Part shown: one piece after another, positions 22,234-34,730 of the stretch
Layout of the letters: each line of letters opens with the position of its first letter
How positions within the stretch are numbered: position 1 is the stretch's first letter
Assembly (NCBI GenBank): GCA_020809705.1
Contig: CP085834.1
Coordinates: 1,488,001 to 1,552,000, forward strand
Origin: Calonectria ilicicola
Lineage: Eukaryota > Ascomycota > Sordariomycetes > Hypocreales > Nectriaceae
Direction of reading: 5' to 3'
Length of the DNA stretch: 64,000 bases
Notes under the pieces: generated by a model
Told to the model about the DNA's origin: nothing
Databases searched by the model: none
The model's input: only the letters and a program-made list of their open reading frames with translations
Made by a program: the position numbers and the translations under genes

Positions 22234-22629
22234 TGTAACGGTCTGGTTAATTCCCAACTTAATAAACCAATCAGAATGAAGGGTTTATTATTGGCAGGAT
22301 AGTTAAGCACATTATAATAGAATAAAGCAATAGAAGTATTACATTAGGTAATAGTCAATTGCAATTAAGGTAACCAAGTTATATTAAAAGCTGGTTAATA
22401 TTGGTTATAAGGGCAGATTCTAACCTGTCTATATACTATTATCATAGTAGGCGCTTACTATATTGGTTCTATTTAAGTATTGGTGATCGGGTAGGTGATT
22501 ATAAGGTAATCACTAATATTATAGGTGATTGCAAGTAAGTGCTTCCTTATTGGTTGGTATAGGGCTATAGGGTAAGTAGGTGTTAGTTCTGCTGTTGTAG
22601 ACTGCCTAAGTGTATTATAGGTCATAACA
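22234..22629 (-). repeat. 3' LTR of chromovirus copy 1
   Basis: On the plus strand it starts TGTAACGGTCTGG and ends GGTCATAACA. The adjoining CAATATCCCCCCTCTGTTG is the complement of the polypurine tract, so this is the 3' LTR of a minus-strand element. Confidence 0.9.
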
Positions 22630-22799
22630 CAATATCCCCCCTCTGTTGGTCTTGTCCTCAAAGCCTGTTAGTTTAACCTTATGTGTGAGTTCCCCATTTT
22701 TGATTTTTAAAATATTTTCTAATTATGCCTTGTGGTCCAGGTGATTCTAAATAGCGTCTTTGTGCTAAGGCCCAAGCTTAGCTTATTAACTTAACAGGT

Positions 22800-23345
22800 T
22801 TTGAAATCATACTGTGTTCATTCTATTCCTCTAAGGGTTTGTAATGCAAGATATTGCCGGATTCTAGTGACCGTTATGGCGAGTACACTCGTCGTAGTAG
22901 GACCTATAATACTTTAAAGGTATTTTTGGCTGCGTGTATGTCATTTTATAGTAATAAATATAATTGGTTGCTAACTTTTATAGTAAACCGGATAAATTGA
23001 AAGTCCGATCGTTTAGATATAGAGGAAGAGATCATTGAGGAGGAGTTCCTTTGTGTACAAGCAGAGGCGCTTGCAGCTCAGGCCAAGGTTTAGGAATCCT
23101 TGAACTGTTTATCCTGTCTTTATTGTTAGAAATGTTAACTTAAGATAAAGGGTGTGGAGATGGTATGTTGTGGGCTTTCTTCTTTGGATGAGTTGGAAGA
23201 GGCAGATCGGGTAGAGTTGGAAGCTGTTGTTCAGGCACAGTCTTTAGGGGCAGTAGATGTTATTGATTGGAATGTTGTTGATCTTAATAGTTTACTTAGT
23301 GTTATGTTCTTAGGAATACTTCTAGTAGCTTTAAGTAATATATAA
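22800..23345 (+). pseudogene. Antisense Cys-rich ORF, copy in chromovirus 1
   Basis: Plus-strand frame running opposite to gag-pol, between pol and the 3' LTR. It keeps LQ/LxCKILPDS, an acidic coiled-coil-like stretch (DIEEEIIEEEFLCVQAEALAAQAK) and the closing block GLSSLDELEEADRVE, AQSLGAVDVIDWN, ending at TAA 23343-23345. Several Cys codons have become Tyr (TGC to TAC) and Gln codons have become stops. It is homologous to 29545-30110 (minus) and 31431-31959 (plus). Confidence 0.6.
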
Positions 23346-23750
23346 GATATTTTATAGATTCCTATATTATTTCTTTATAGCCTTTTCATTTAATTTTAAA
23401 TTTTCTATCTTCTTCTCTTCTTTATAGGATCTTTTTAACTTCCCATTAGTCTTTGGGGTTTTCTATCTATAGTTTGTATGCTGGTCCTGTATTGACTTGG
23501 ATGCTATCGTTAGATTTAAGGAGAGAAATATGGAAGATAGGATGTACCTTAATGTTGTCGGGGAGATCGAGTTTATAGTTATTTTCTAATATTTTTCTTT
23601 TTATTAGGTATAGCTTAATCTATGTAAAGTTGATTTTCTTATTTTATCTTTTTATTGTAAGATTTTTTGTTACTAAATAGACTATATCTCCCTTCGAAAA
23701 GGTTGGTCCCTTTAGCCTTTTTAAGTTATAATATCTTTTTATAATGTTAC
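23346..23750 (-). pseudogene. 3' end of pol of chromovirus copy 1
   Basis: Minus-strand remnant of the integrase tail and chromodomain region; it matches the end of pol of copy 2 (29150-29590). The rest continues at 30661 after the copy 2 insertion. Confidence 0.6.
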
Positions 23751-24145
23751 TGTTATGACCCATGACACGCCTAGGCGGTCTACGACGGCAGAACTAACAC
23801 CTACCTACCCTATAGCCCCACACCAACCAATAAGGAAGCGCTCACTCACGATCACCTATAATGTTAGTGATCACCCTGTGATCACCCACCCGATCACCAA
23901 CACTTAGATAGAACCAACACAGTGAGCGCCTACTACGATAATAATATATAGACAGGTTAGAATCCGCCCTTATAGCCGATACTAACCAGCTTTCAATACA
24001 ACTTGGTTACCTCAATTGCGATTGACTATTACCTAACGTAACACTTCCATTGCTCTATTTACCATAACGCGCCTAACCATCCTGCCAACAATAAACCCTT
24101 CATTCTAATTAGTTCATCAAGTTGGGAATTAACCAGACCGTTACA
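23751..24145 (+). repeat. 5' LTR of chromovirus copy 2
   Basis: 395 bases, TGTTATGACC to CCGTTACA; differs from the 3' LTR by a few transitions. The primer-binding region directly after it (CGTTAAAAGCTCTTGTTC) matches no tRNA end that I recognise. Confidence 0.9.
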
Positions 24146-24197
24146 CGTTAAAAGCTCTTGTTCAGTTGGTTACCCACATTAACAATTGAGCAATAAC

Positions 24198-25260
24198 AAT
24201 GTCCGGAAAGAACCCCGCCGCCACTGCTCCTCCTAGCAACGCTAAGTTAACTATAGAACTGCAGTAGGTCAAAAAGAAACTCGTAGATGCACAAGCATAA
24301 CTTAAAGTAGAAAAAGCCGGAACCACCACGGTTGAAGGAAATAAGGGTAAAGACATTGGTGAAATTCTGAGACCCTTGGTCCTAGAACCCTTCCTAGGAA
24401 AGGCTGCCGATGTAGTCCCCTTCCTCACCCGAATGAAGGGATACTTCCGCTTCTTCCCAACGCGACTTGCAACCCCTGAAGCCCAGGTACTATACACCAA
24501 AACCCTCCTCCAAGGAGATGTAGGAGTATGGTTTGAACCTATTATGAGAGACTATCTGGAAAACGAGGACGACGCCGACCAAAATGAAGAGACCCGAGAG
24601 ATCTTTAGAGACTGGGAACATTTCGAAACCGCTATCAAAGACAATTTTAGCACGATCGATATGGAACAACAAGCTGTAAACCAGTTATACGAACTTAAAC
24701 AAATAAAATCCTGCAGTCAGTATTCGGCCGAGTTTAAAAGAATTGCAGCACAAACAGCCTAGGATGACGATGCACTAATGGAACTTTACTATAGAGGCCT
24801 AAAGAGCGAAGTCAAGGATGAAATCTATAAGGAAGACCGACCAGAGAAACTCTTGGAGTATATTAAAAGTGCTATTAAGATTGATAAAAGATAATTTAAC
24901 CAATGCAAAGAATGCGCCCAAGATAACAAAAACCCATATATCCCAAATAAAGGAAAAACCCAGAACAAGCAACAAAGCACCGCACATGGGACTTATTTAG
25001 GACCAATGGAACTTGGCGCTACCCAGGGGTATGATAAAAGTAAGATTACCTGCTTCAACTGCAGAAAAAAAGGATATAAATCCTTCGAATGCCGCTCCCC
25101 GAAAACAGGAAATCAGTTCAAACCCATACCAGAAGGATAGAAACAACTCAACACTATAAAAACTCAATGGACCCCGGTACCAGAAGGAAAAGAGGATATC
25201 ACAGGAAAAGTTGTTCTTGCTGTTATTAAGAAATATGAACCAACTACTATAATTAAGTAA
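24198..25260 (+). pseudogene. gag of chromovirus copy 2
   Basis: Starts ATGTCCGGAAAGAACCC. The capsid-like core reads through PFLGKAADVVPFLTRMKGYF, DVGVWFEPIMRDYLEN, WEHFETAIKDNF and YELKQIKSCSQYSAEFKRIA. A zinc knuckle near 25048 reads CFNCRKKGYKSFEC, where the His of CX2CX4HX4C is Tyr (CAC to TAT-type change). In-frame stops occur, for instance early (CTGCAGTAG) and after AAQTA. pol is read in another frame, so a -1 shift or separate initiation would have been needed. Confidence 0.85.
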
Positions 25261-25979
25261 TGTACGGAAAACCATAAGTTACGCAAGGTAAAACTCACTC
25301 CACAACAAGAAATCAATAAAGCCATCCGAAAAGCATAGTCAACCTGACAAGAAGGCCAGTCCTACCTTCCCCACAAATAGTTGGAACGAGCCAAGAAGAT
25401 AGGAATCCCTGCATCCATCCTAGATGTGTATACCGACAAAGCACCAGCATAGTAGAATACCTGCACTTATAACGAAAATGGAAACAGGAAATGGACAACT
25501 AGTATTAAAAGAATGGCCTAACAAGTCAGGGAACCCTCGTGGGACGGAGACAAAGTCTTCCTACTTGCGCGAAGCGAATGGCAACCAGGAAACCGCAACC
25601 CCCAACCTATCTAATATAAGGAGAATGACCCTAGATTAAACATGGCACACGAAGAATATAAGAACATCTCATGGGTAAGCTGCTACAACCACAACTGCTT
25701 CCAACACATAGAACAAAAGCAGCATGCAGTATGCTTTCCTATTAGGGTAGAAGACGTGGTTATCCACCGCGCCTATAGGAGACACTTCGACCGACACAAA
25801 GTAATAGGAAGAAACCTCCACTACTAGTTCACTATGTTAGAACCAGGTGAGCCTAAGTTCCCCGATTGCAGCGAATTGCCTTAGAATGAATGTCAAGACC
25901 CCAAATGCGATATCCACATGATAGATAAAGCAATGGCCTGGCACCAAACAAAACCAAAAAATAAGCGGAGCCCCCTATA

Positions 25980-28900
25980 GGAGAGCAGCAGGAGCGGCTA
26001 GGGCAACGACCCCCGGAGTTACCAAAAGAACTCCCTAAAAAAGCTCTATATTCTACAACTAAAGAGCAACCCCGACGACGATTAGAAATAAAAGTAAGGA
26101 TTAAAGGGAAGTGGTGTAATGCTATGGTGGATAGCGGAGCTGAGTAAAACTACATGAATCCTCGAGTAGTCAACGAACTTCAGCTACTATGGACAACGAA
26201 AGTCGACCTATACGAAATTATTAATATAGAAGGAACACCCTTTGGATATAACAATGGTATTATAAACAAAAAGATTGATCACCTAAAAGTCTTCGTTGAA
26301 GGAAAGAACCAAGGAATAACCTTTGATATTATTGATATCGGATAACACAACCTAGTTTTAGGGTACCCATGGTTATACCGATACAACCCTAATATCTGCT
26401 AGCATACTGGCCAGGTGCAAATACCCAAGAAATATAATACAGCCAGCGATATTTTCATAAAACACAATGAGAGATCTCGAACTCCTAGCCCTGACCAAGC
26501 AGGAGACACAAGCGAAGGAGAATCTTCACCACCTAGAGGAACGAAATATAAACACAAGAATGGTCAGAAAAGGCAAAGATAATGAACGATCGCCTGCCTT
26601 AGAACATAGTTCCAACAAATTGATAAAAGCCTTAAAGAAATAAAGGCTAAAGCAGAAACAGATAGACTGCATAATGTACCCCCACAGTACCGAATCTACA
26701 AAAAGCTCTTCGCAGAAGAACTAGACACTAGACTACCTGAGTTTAGCCAGTGGGATCACGAAATCGTCCTTAAAGATAGATCCAACACCCGATTTTACCC
26801 TATTTATAATCTCAACCAAATCGAGCTTAATACCTTAAAGGAATACATCCAAGATATACTCAAAAAGGGATATATCCGTATTTCGAACTCCGAAGCTGGT
26901 TATCCTATTATGTTTGTGCCTAAGAAAAATGGGAAGTTATGCCTTGTCATGGACTACTAATAGCTTAACGATATCACTATTAAAGATCGCACTCTACTAC
27001 CATTAATTAATGAAATGAAGGATCGCCTTTATAGAGCCAATATCTTTACTACACTAGATCTTAAAGGAGCATACAATCTTATTTACATTAAAGAAGGATA
27101 TGAATGGAAAATTACTTTCTGAACTAAGTTTAAACTGTTCGAATACCTAGTTATACCTTTTGGACTTATAAACGCACCGGCATTATTCTAACAAATGATA
27201 ACCAATATATTACAAGAATACTTAGATATCTTTGTTGTCTGCTACCTGGACAATATCCTTATCTTCTCCAAAAACAAGGAAGAACATAAAGAACATGTTC
27301 ATAAGGTCTTAAAAGCCCTCCAAGACGCCAAACTCCTGGTTGAACTAGAAAAAAGCAAGTTCCACGCTTAAGAAGTAGAATTTCTAGGACACATTATCAG
27401 CCCTAACGAAATTCGCATGGACCCAAAGAAAGTCGCTGCAGTAAAGGATTAGAAGGAACCTACTAATGTGAAGGAAGTACAAGCCTTCCTTAGATTTACT
27501 AACTATTACCGAAGATTCATTAAGGGATTTAGTAAAATCGCTTTAAGCATGATGGAACTAACTAAGAAAGGAATTACCTTTTGATGGGGAAATAAAGCAT
27601 AACAATTATTTAAAGCTATAAAAAATACTATTTTAAAAGAACCTATCCTTGCAATGTTCGACCCTGATAAACCTATAGAGCTAGAAACCGATGTATTGGA
27701 CTTCGCCCTAGGGGCCCAGATTGGACAATGAGATGAAAAAGGAAACCTACATCCTATAGCATTCTACTTATATAAGTTACATAGCCCTGAGCTAAACTAC
27801 CCCATCTACAATAAAGAATTCCTTACTATTATCAACGCTTTCAAAGAATTCCAACAATATCTTCTAGGAAGCAATTACAAAATCACAGTATACACCGACT
27901 ATAAAAACATTGCCTACTTTGCAACCACTCAAAAACTCAGTGAAAGGCAACTACAATATACAGAATACCTATCCGAATTCAACTATCAAATCATTCATAT
28001 TAAAGGAACTAAGAATGGCCGCACCAATGCGATCAGCCGCCGACCTGATTATAACACAGAAAAACCAAAAACACAAGAAAAACTATTGATCTATAACACC
28101 AATGGAGGACTAGAATAAGCCCTAATTAGTAGAATGATAATAGAAATAAAGAAAATAATTGTTGCTATAAGAATAGGAGGATTGCTGCGTGCAACCAGAA
28201 CCATTACTACGGAAATACCCATATAATAAGTGGAATAGGGTAATCCACTACTAAGGAAAATCGAAGAATATAATCTAGCACTTCCAGAAGAAGAAAAAAC
28301 GGACTACTTACAAGTGCCAGAGGAACACCAAATGGAGTTAATAAGGGATATTTACGAACATCCCTTATATGGCTACAAAGGCATTAATAAAACCCTTGAA
28401 TGAGTTAAATAGACATTTTCCTTTAGTAAGATGAAAAAAAAAGTTGAATAAGTATATAAGGAATGCAGCCTATATTGACACTCCAAAAAACCAAGATATA
28501 AACCATACAGATTATTACAACCATCCCCTATCGCACAACAACCATAGAACTTAATTATAATAGACTTTATTACTAACCTCCCCTTATCAACAGACCCTGC
28601 TACAAGAGTATATTACAACAGTATTTTCATTATTATTAATTGCTTTACAAAAGCAGCATATTACCTTCCTTATAATAAAGCAATAAAAGAAGAATAATTT
28701 ACCTACCTTTTCTTTCGATATATAGTCACTATACACAGATTACCAACCGAAATCATTTCGGATAAAGGATAATTGTTTGCATCCAAATTCTAGCAAAGCC
28801 TAATATTATTAATAGGACTGAACCACAAGCTTAGTATAGTATTTCACCCCCAGATAGATGGATAAACCGAATGTTAAAACTAGGAAATCGAGCAATACCT

Positions 28901-29588
28901 ATGATGCTATATAAATTACGAACAAACTAATTAGGTAGAAAAACTACCTATTGTACAATTAGTATACAATACATCCTATAATCATAGTATTAAAACAATA
29001 CCAGCAAAAGCCAACTTTGGCTTTACACCGGACGCTTACCAAGCCCCCTTAGAAGGTATAATCCAAGCAAAAGCAATAATTAAGTCAGATGACCTAAGAA
29101 AACTACATGAGGAAATGAAAACCGAACTTGAATTTGTCTGTAACATTATGAAAAGACATTACAACCTAAAAAGGCTGAAGGGACCAACCTTTTCGGAGGG
29201 AGATATGGTCTACTTAGCAACAAAAAATCTTACAACAAAAAGATAAAATAAAAAAATCGACTTTACACAGATTGGGCTATACCCAATAAAAAGAAAAATA
29301 TCAGAAAACAACTACGAACTCGATCTCCTTGACAATATTAAGGTACATCCTATCTTCCACATTTCTCTCCTTGAACCTGGCGATGGCATCCAAGTCAATA
29401 CAGGACCAGCATACAAACCACAGATAGAAAACCCCAAAGACCAATAGGAAGTCGAAAAGATCCTACGAAGAAGAGAAGAAGACGGAAAATTTGAAATTAA
29501 ATGGAAAGGCTATAAAGAAACAACATGGGAACCTGCGAAACATCTTATGCATTGCTCGAAGCTGCTAGAAGCGTTCCTGAGGACATAA
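25980..29588 (+). pseudogene. pol of chromovirus copy 2 (PR-RT-RH-IN-chromodomain)
   Basis: One reading frame with many stops. Protease active site VDSGAE near 26130. Reverse transcriptase 26700-27450, with TTLDLKGAYN, PFGLINAPALF and YLDNIL near 27243, where the catalytic YLDD has Asn for Asp (GAT to AAT). RNase H 27640-28060, with ELETDVLDFALG and YNKEFLTII. Integrase from 28320, with HPLYGYKGINKTLE, C-x2-C remnant and VVYFHPQ-type core changed to VFHPQIDG. C-terminal chromodomain 29448-29560 (EVEKILRRREEDGKFEIKWK then GYKETTWEPAKHL). This makes it a chromovirus, whose integrase is thought to read histone marks. The stops are mostly TAG/TAA from CAG, CAA or TGG, as expected from RIP. Confidence 0.88.
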
Positions 29589-30110
29589 CGCCAAGCAAAC
29601 CATCGAGGTCAACGGCATTCCAATCGATAATATCCACTGCCCCTAAAGACTGCGCCTGAACGACAGCTTCCGACTCTACCCGATCCGCCTCTTCCAACTC
29701 ATCCAAAGAAGAAAGCCCACGACGCACTATCTCCATACCCTTCGTCTTGAGTCGACGTTTCTGACGACGAAGACGGGATAAACGGTTCAAGGATTCCTAA
29801 ACCTTGGCCTGAGCCGCAAGCGCCTCCGCTTATACACAAAGGAACTCCTCCTCAGCGACCTCTTCCTCTGTATCCAAACGATCGGACTCCCGATTTATCC
29901 GGTTTACTACAAAAGTCAGCAACCAACCACATTCACCACCATAAAATAACGCACACGCAGCCAAAGACGCCTCTGAAGCATCACAGGTCCTATTACAATG
30001 AGTGTACTTGCTGCAACGGTCACCAGAATCCGGCAATATCTTGTATTGCAAACCCTTAGAGGAACAGAATGAACACGGTATGATTTTAAAACCTGTTGAG
30101 TTAATAAGCT
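29545..30110 (-). pseudogene. Antisense Cys-rich ORF, copy in chromovirus 2
   Basis: Minus-strand frame opposite to gag-pol. In order: PCSFCSSKGL, KILPDSGDRCSKYTHCNRTC, FLCV, an A/E/Q-rich helix (AEALAAQAKV), a basic stretch (RLSRLRRQKRRLKTKG), then GLSSLDELEEADRVE and AQSLGAVDIIDWN. Only two nonsense codons (near 29830 and 29800) interrupt about 180 codons. Two Cys positions read Tyr (TAC). Its 3' end overlaps the last 44 bases of pol tail to tail. The spacing C-x2-C ... C-x2-C(Y)-x5-C suggests a metal-binding fold; function unknown. Confidence 0.6.
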
Positions 30111-30245
30111 GAGCTTGGGCCTTGGCACGAAGATGTTGTTTGGAATCACCTGGACCACGAGGTATAATTAGAAAATATTTTGAAGGTTAAAAATGGGGAA
30201 CTTATATATAAGGTCGAACTAACGGGTCTTGAGGACAAGACTAAC

Positions 30246-30256
30246 AGAGGGGGGAT
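30246..30256 (+). promoter_or_regulatory. Polypurine tract of chromovirus copy 2
   Basis: AGAGGGGGGAT lies just before the 3' LTR, the plus-strand primer site of reverse transcription. The reverse complement of the same motif lies after 22629 in copy 1. Confidence 0.75.
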
Positions 30257-30260
30257 ATTG

Positions 30261-30655
30261 TGTTATGACCCATGACACGCCTAGGCGGTCTACGACGGTA
30301 GAACTAACATCTACCTACCCTATAGCCCCACACCAACCAATAAGGAAGCGCTCACTCACAATCACCTATAATATTGGTGATCACCCTGTGATCACCCACC
30401 CGATCACCAACACTTAGATAGAACTAATATAGTGAGCGCCTACTACGATAATAGTATATAGACAGGTTAGAATCCGCCCTTATGGCCGATACTAACCAGC
30501 TTTCAATACAACTTGGTTACCTCAATTGCGATTGACTATTACCTAATGTAACACTTCCATTGCTCTATTTACCATAACGCGCCTAACCATCCTGCTAATA
30601 ATAAACCCTTCGTTCTGATTGGTTTATCAAGTTGGGAATTGACCAGACCGTTACA
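30261..30655 (+). repeat. 3' LTR of chromovirus copy 2
   Basis: 395 bases, TGTTATGACC to CCGTTACA, followed by the target duplication GTTAC. Confidence 0.9.
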
Positions 30656-30870
30656 GTTACGGACAAATTTAAGTTCGGTTTTTATTTCCTTATGTAGTTT
30701 TCTTAGGTCATCTGACTTAATTATTGCTTTTGCTTGGATTATGCCTTCTAAGGGGGCTTAGTAAGCGTCTAATATAAAGCTAAAATTGGCTTTTGTTGGT
30801 GTTATTTTAATGTTATGATTGTAGAATGTATTATATGCTAATTGTGCAATAGGCAGTTTTTCTATCTAAT

Positions 30871-31257
30871 TGTAACGGTCTGGTCAATTCCTAACTTGAT
30901 AAACCAATCAGAACGAAGGGTTTATTGTTGGCAGGATGGTTAGGTATATTATGGTAGAATAGAGTAATAGAAGTGTTATGTTAGGTAATAGTCAATTGTA
31001 ATTAAGGTAACCAAGTTGTATTGAAAGCTAATTGTTCTGTTTAATACGGTGGAGTGATCTGTTTATATACTTCTAAGTTCTATGTGTGATTATTAATATG
31101 GTTGGTGATTGTGCTGGTGATTATGGGAGTAATTATGGTGATTGTTTAGTGATTATAGTAGTGATTATATATGTGGGGTGATTGTAGTCTAAGGTAAGTG
31201 GGTTTGTGCTTTAATTCTGCCGATTCTGACTACTATATGTGGGTATAGGTTATAATA
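30871..31257 (-). repeat. 3' LTR of the family-B element
   Basis: It shares its first roughly 190 plus-strand bases (TGTAACGGTCTGG to GAAAGCT) with family A, then diverges completely. Confidence 0.85.
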
Positions 31258-31430
31258 TGATGTCCTTTCTTTATTAGTTCTTGTCCTTAAGACTGTATAT
31301 GTGACCTTAGTGGATTTTTACTTAATGTAGGCTAAACTTAGATTTATAACCTTTTTTTCTAGATACTAACATTATATCCAGTAAATCCACTTGTTATCGC
31401 ATTTGACTTGCTGAAGATATTGCTTTATTT

Positions 31431-31959
31431 GGGTATAACGTTATGCTTTGTTCTTTTTGTTTGTCTAAGGGCTTTTATTGCTAAATGGTAGCTTGTTCTT
31501 CTTGTTGCGGAGAGTGTACTCGTTAAGGTTGTTTTTGTAATGTGTTGGGGGTGGCGATAGGTTCTTGTAAGGGATTTTTTCTTATATTTTGTAGTGTCGT
31601 GATTAATGATTGTAGTAATAACTAAGTTGAGCAAGGAGTTTGATTGTTTGGATTAGGTAGAGGAGCAAGTTGAGGAGGATATGCTGGCTACTTAGGCGAA
31701 GCTTAATGAGGCTCTTGCTTGCTTAATATATTTAAGGAAATAGAAGTAATTGTTGAAGTTTTGTGGTGAGGAGATGGTTTATTGTGGGTTATTATCTTTA
31801 GATGATCTTGATATAATAGGTTAAGTGGAGTTAGGGGTAGTGATTGATATATAAGCTCTAGGGGCCTTAGATATTATTGATTAGAATGCTATTGATCTTG
31901 ATGGCTTACTTGGTATTATATTCTTAGGAATGCTTTTAGTAACTTTGAGCAATATATAA
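31431..31959 (+). pseudogene. Antisense Cys-rich ORF, copy in the family-B element
   Basis: Plus-strand frame, antisense to pol, in the same place as in the chromoviruses. It retains all the Cys that the others lost: CSFCLSKGFYC near 31449 and CGECTR then GCFC near 31506. It ends with SLDDLD, ALGALDIID and DLDGLLGI before TAA at 31957-31959. Stops interrupt it. Conservation across two LTR families argues that the frame once coded for protein. Confidence 0.55.
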
Positions 31960-34335
31960 GGTGTTTTGTAGGTTCTTATATTGTTTCTTTATAGCCTTTC
32001 TATTTAATTTTGAATTTTCTATCTTCCTCTCTTCTTTATAGGATTTTCTTAACTTCCTACTGGTCTTTTAAGTTTTTTATTTAGGGTTTATATTTAGATC
32101 CTATATTTACCTAGATACCATCGCCAGGTTCCAATAATAAAATATAGAAGATAGGGTGGACTTTAATATTATCTAGGAGATCAAGCTTATAATTATTTTC
32201 TAATATTTTTCTTTTAATTAGGTATAATCTAATCTATATAAAGTTGATTTTTTTATTTTGTTTTTTTATTATAAGATTTTTTATTACTAGGTAGACCATA
32301 TCTCTTTTTGAAAAGATTAGTCTTTTTAGCCTTTTTAGATTGTAATGTCTTTTTATAATGTTATAGATAAATTTAAGTTTGGTTTTTATTTCCTTATGTA
32401 GTTTTCTTAGATCATCTGACTTGATTATTGCTTTTGCTTGGATTATACCTTTTAAGGGGGCTTGGTAAGTGTTTAGTATAAAGCTAAAGTTGGCTTTTGC
32501 TAGTATTATTTTAATATTATAATTATAGGATATATTGTGTACTAATTGTGCAATAGGTAGTTTTTTTATTTAATTAGTTTGTTTGTAATTTATATAGTAT
32601 TGTAGGTATTGCTTGATTTTCTGGTTTTGATGTTCGATTTGTCTATCTATTTAAAGGTAAAATGTTATATTAAGCTTATAGTTTAGTCCTATTAATAATA
32701 TTAGGCTTTGCTAGAATTTGGATATAAATAGTTATTCTCTGTTAGATATAATTTCTGTTAGTAGTCTATATATAGCGATTATATACTGGAAGAAAAGGTA
32801 GGTGAATTGGTTTTTATTTGTTGCTTTATTATAAGGAAGGTAATAGGCTGCTTTTATAAAGTGGTTGATAATAATGAAAATATTATTATAGTATACTCCT
32901 GTAATAGGGTCTGCTGATAAGGGAAGGTTGGTAATGAAGTCTATTGTGATTGAGTCTTATGGTTGTTGTATGATAGGGGATGGTTGTAATAATCTGTATG
33001 GTTTGTGTTTTGGTTTTTTGGAGTGTTGATATAGGCTGCATTTTTTATATACTTGTTCAACTTTCTTTTTTATCTTACTAAAGGAAAATGTTTGTTTGAC
33101 TTATTTAAGGGTTTTATTAATGTCTTTGTGGCTATGTAAGGGATATTTATGAATATCTTTTATTAACTTTATTTGGTATTCTTCTAGCACTTGTAGGTAA
33201 TTTATTTTTTTTTCTTTTAGAAGTATTAGATTATATTCTTTGATTTTCCTTAGTAGTGGATTACTTTATTCCACTTGTTATATAGGTATTTCTATAATAA
33301 TGGTTCTGGTTATATATAGTAATCCTTTTATTTTTATAGTAGTAATTATTTTCTTTATTTTTATTATTATTTTACTAATTAAGGCTTATTCTAGTTCTCT
33401 ATTAATATTATAGATTAATAGTTTTTCTTATATTTTTAGTTTTTTTATATTATAGTTAAGTTGGCAGCTGATTATATTGGCATGGCTATTCTTAATTCCT
33501 TTAATATAGATAATTTGATAGTTGAATTCGGATAGGTATTCTGTATATTGTAATTGCCTTTTACTAAGTTTTTGAGTGATTGTAAAGTAGGTAATATTTT
33601 TATAGTTGGTGTATACTATGATTTTATAGTTGCTTCTTAAAAGATATTATTAGAATTTTTTAAAAGTGTTAATAATAGTAAGGAATTCTTTATTATAGAT
33701 AGGGTAGTTTAGCTTAAGGCTATATAGCTTATACAAGTAGAATGCTATAGGATATAGGTTTCCTTTTTTATCTTATTATCCGATCTAGGCCCCTAGGGCA
33801 AAGTCCAATACATCGGTTTCTAGCTCTATAGGCTTATTAGGGTTAAATATTGTAAGGATAGGTTCTTTTAGAATAGTATTTTTTATAGCTTTAAATAATT
33901 GTTGTGCTTTATTTCCCTATTGAAAGGTAATTCCTTTCTTAGTTAGTTCTATTATATTTAAAGCGATTTTACTAAATCCCTTAATAAATCTTCGGTAATA
34001 GTTAGTAAATCTAAGGAAGGCTTATACTTCCTTTATATTAGTAGGTTCTTTCCAATCTTTTATTGTAGTAACTTTCTTTGGGTCTATGTGAATTTTATTA
34101 GGGCTAATAATATATCCTAGAAATTCTACTTCTTAAGTGTAGAATTTACTTTTTTCTAGTTTAATTAGGAGTTTGGCGTTTTAGAGGGCTTTTAAGATCT
34201 TATAAATGTGTTCTTTATGTTCTTCCTTATTTTTGGAGAAGATGAGGATATTGTTTAGGTAGTAGATAATAAAGATGTTTAAGTGTTTTTATAATATATT
34301 GGTTATTATTTGCTGAAATGATGCCGGTGTATTTA

Positions 34336-34730
34336 TGTTATGACCCATGACACGCCTAGGCGGTCTACGACGGCAGAACTAACACCTACCTACCCTATAG
34401 CCCCACACCAACCAATAAGGAAGCGCTCACTCGCGATCACCCATAATGTTGGTGATCACCCTGTGATCACCCATCCGATCACCAATACTTAGATAGAACC
34501 AACACAGTGAGCGCCTACTACGATAATAGTATATAGACAGGTTAGAATCCGCCCTTATGGCCGATACTAGCCAGCTTTCAATACAACTTGGTTACCTCAA
34601 TTGCGATTGACTATTACCTAACGTAACACTTCCATTGCTCTATTTACCATAACGCGCCTAACCATCCTGCCAACAATAAACCCTTCGTTCTGATTGGTTC
34701 ATCAAGTTGGGAATTGACCAGACCGTTACA
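34336..34730 (+). repeat. Solo LTR, family A, inside the family-B element
   Basis: 395 bases, TGTTATGACC to CCGTTACA, flanked by ATTTA (34331-34335 and 34731-34735). Its base composition is far less AT-shifted than the surrounding element, so it arrived late. Confidence 0.92.
34434..34483 (+). promoter_or_regulatory. GATCAC box array in the family-A U3
   Basis: Four GATCAC motifs occur within 50 bases in the U3 half of the LTR. The LTRs at 23751 and 30261 show the same array with some boxes changed by transitions. Confidence 0.4.

Larger units (their letters stand above)
23751..30655 (+). mobile_element. Chromovirus (Ty3/gypsy) copy 2, family A, plus strand, complete length
   Basis: 6905 bases with 395-base LTRs at 23751-24145 and 30261-30655 (TGTTATGACC...CCGTTACA), flanked by GTTAC (23746-23750 and 30656-30660). 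Order: 5' LTR, leader, gag, pol (protease, reverse transcriptase, RNase H, integrase, chromodomain), an antisense ORF region, polypurine tract, 3' LTR. It lies inside copy 1. It is the least AT-shifted of the three long elements but has more than a dozen stops in pol, so it cannot move by itself. Confidence 0.92.

Noticed and set aside
23154..23345. The short plus-strand ORF as an independent gene
   Set aside because: It is the end of the antisense Cys-rich ORF inside chromovirus copy 1, not a separate host gene.
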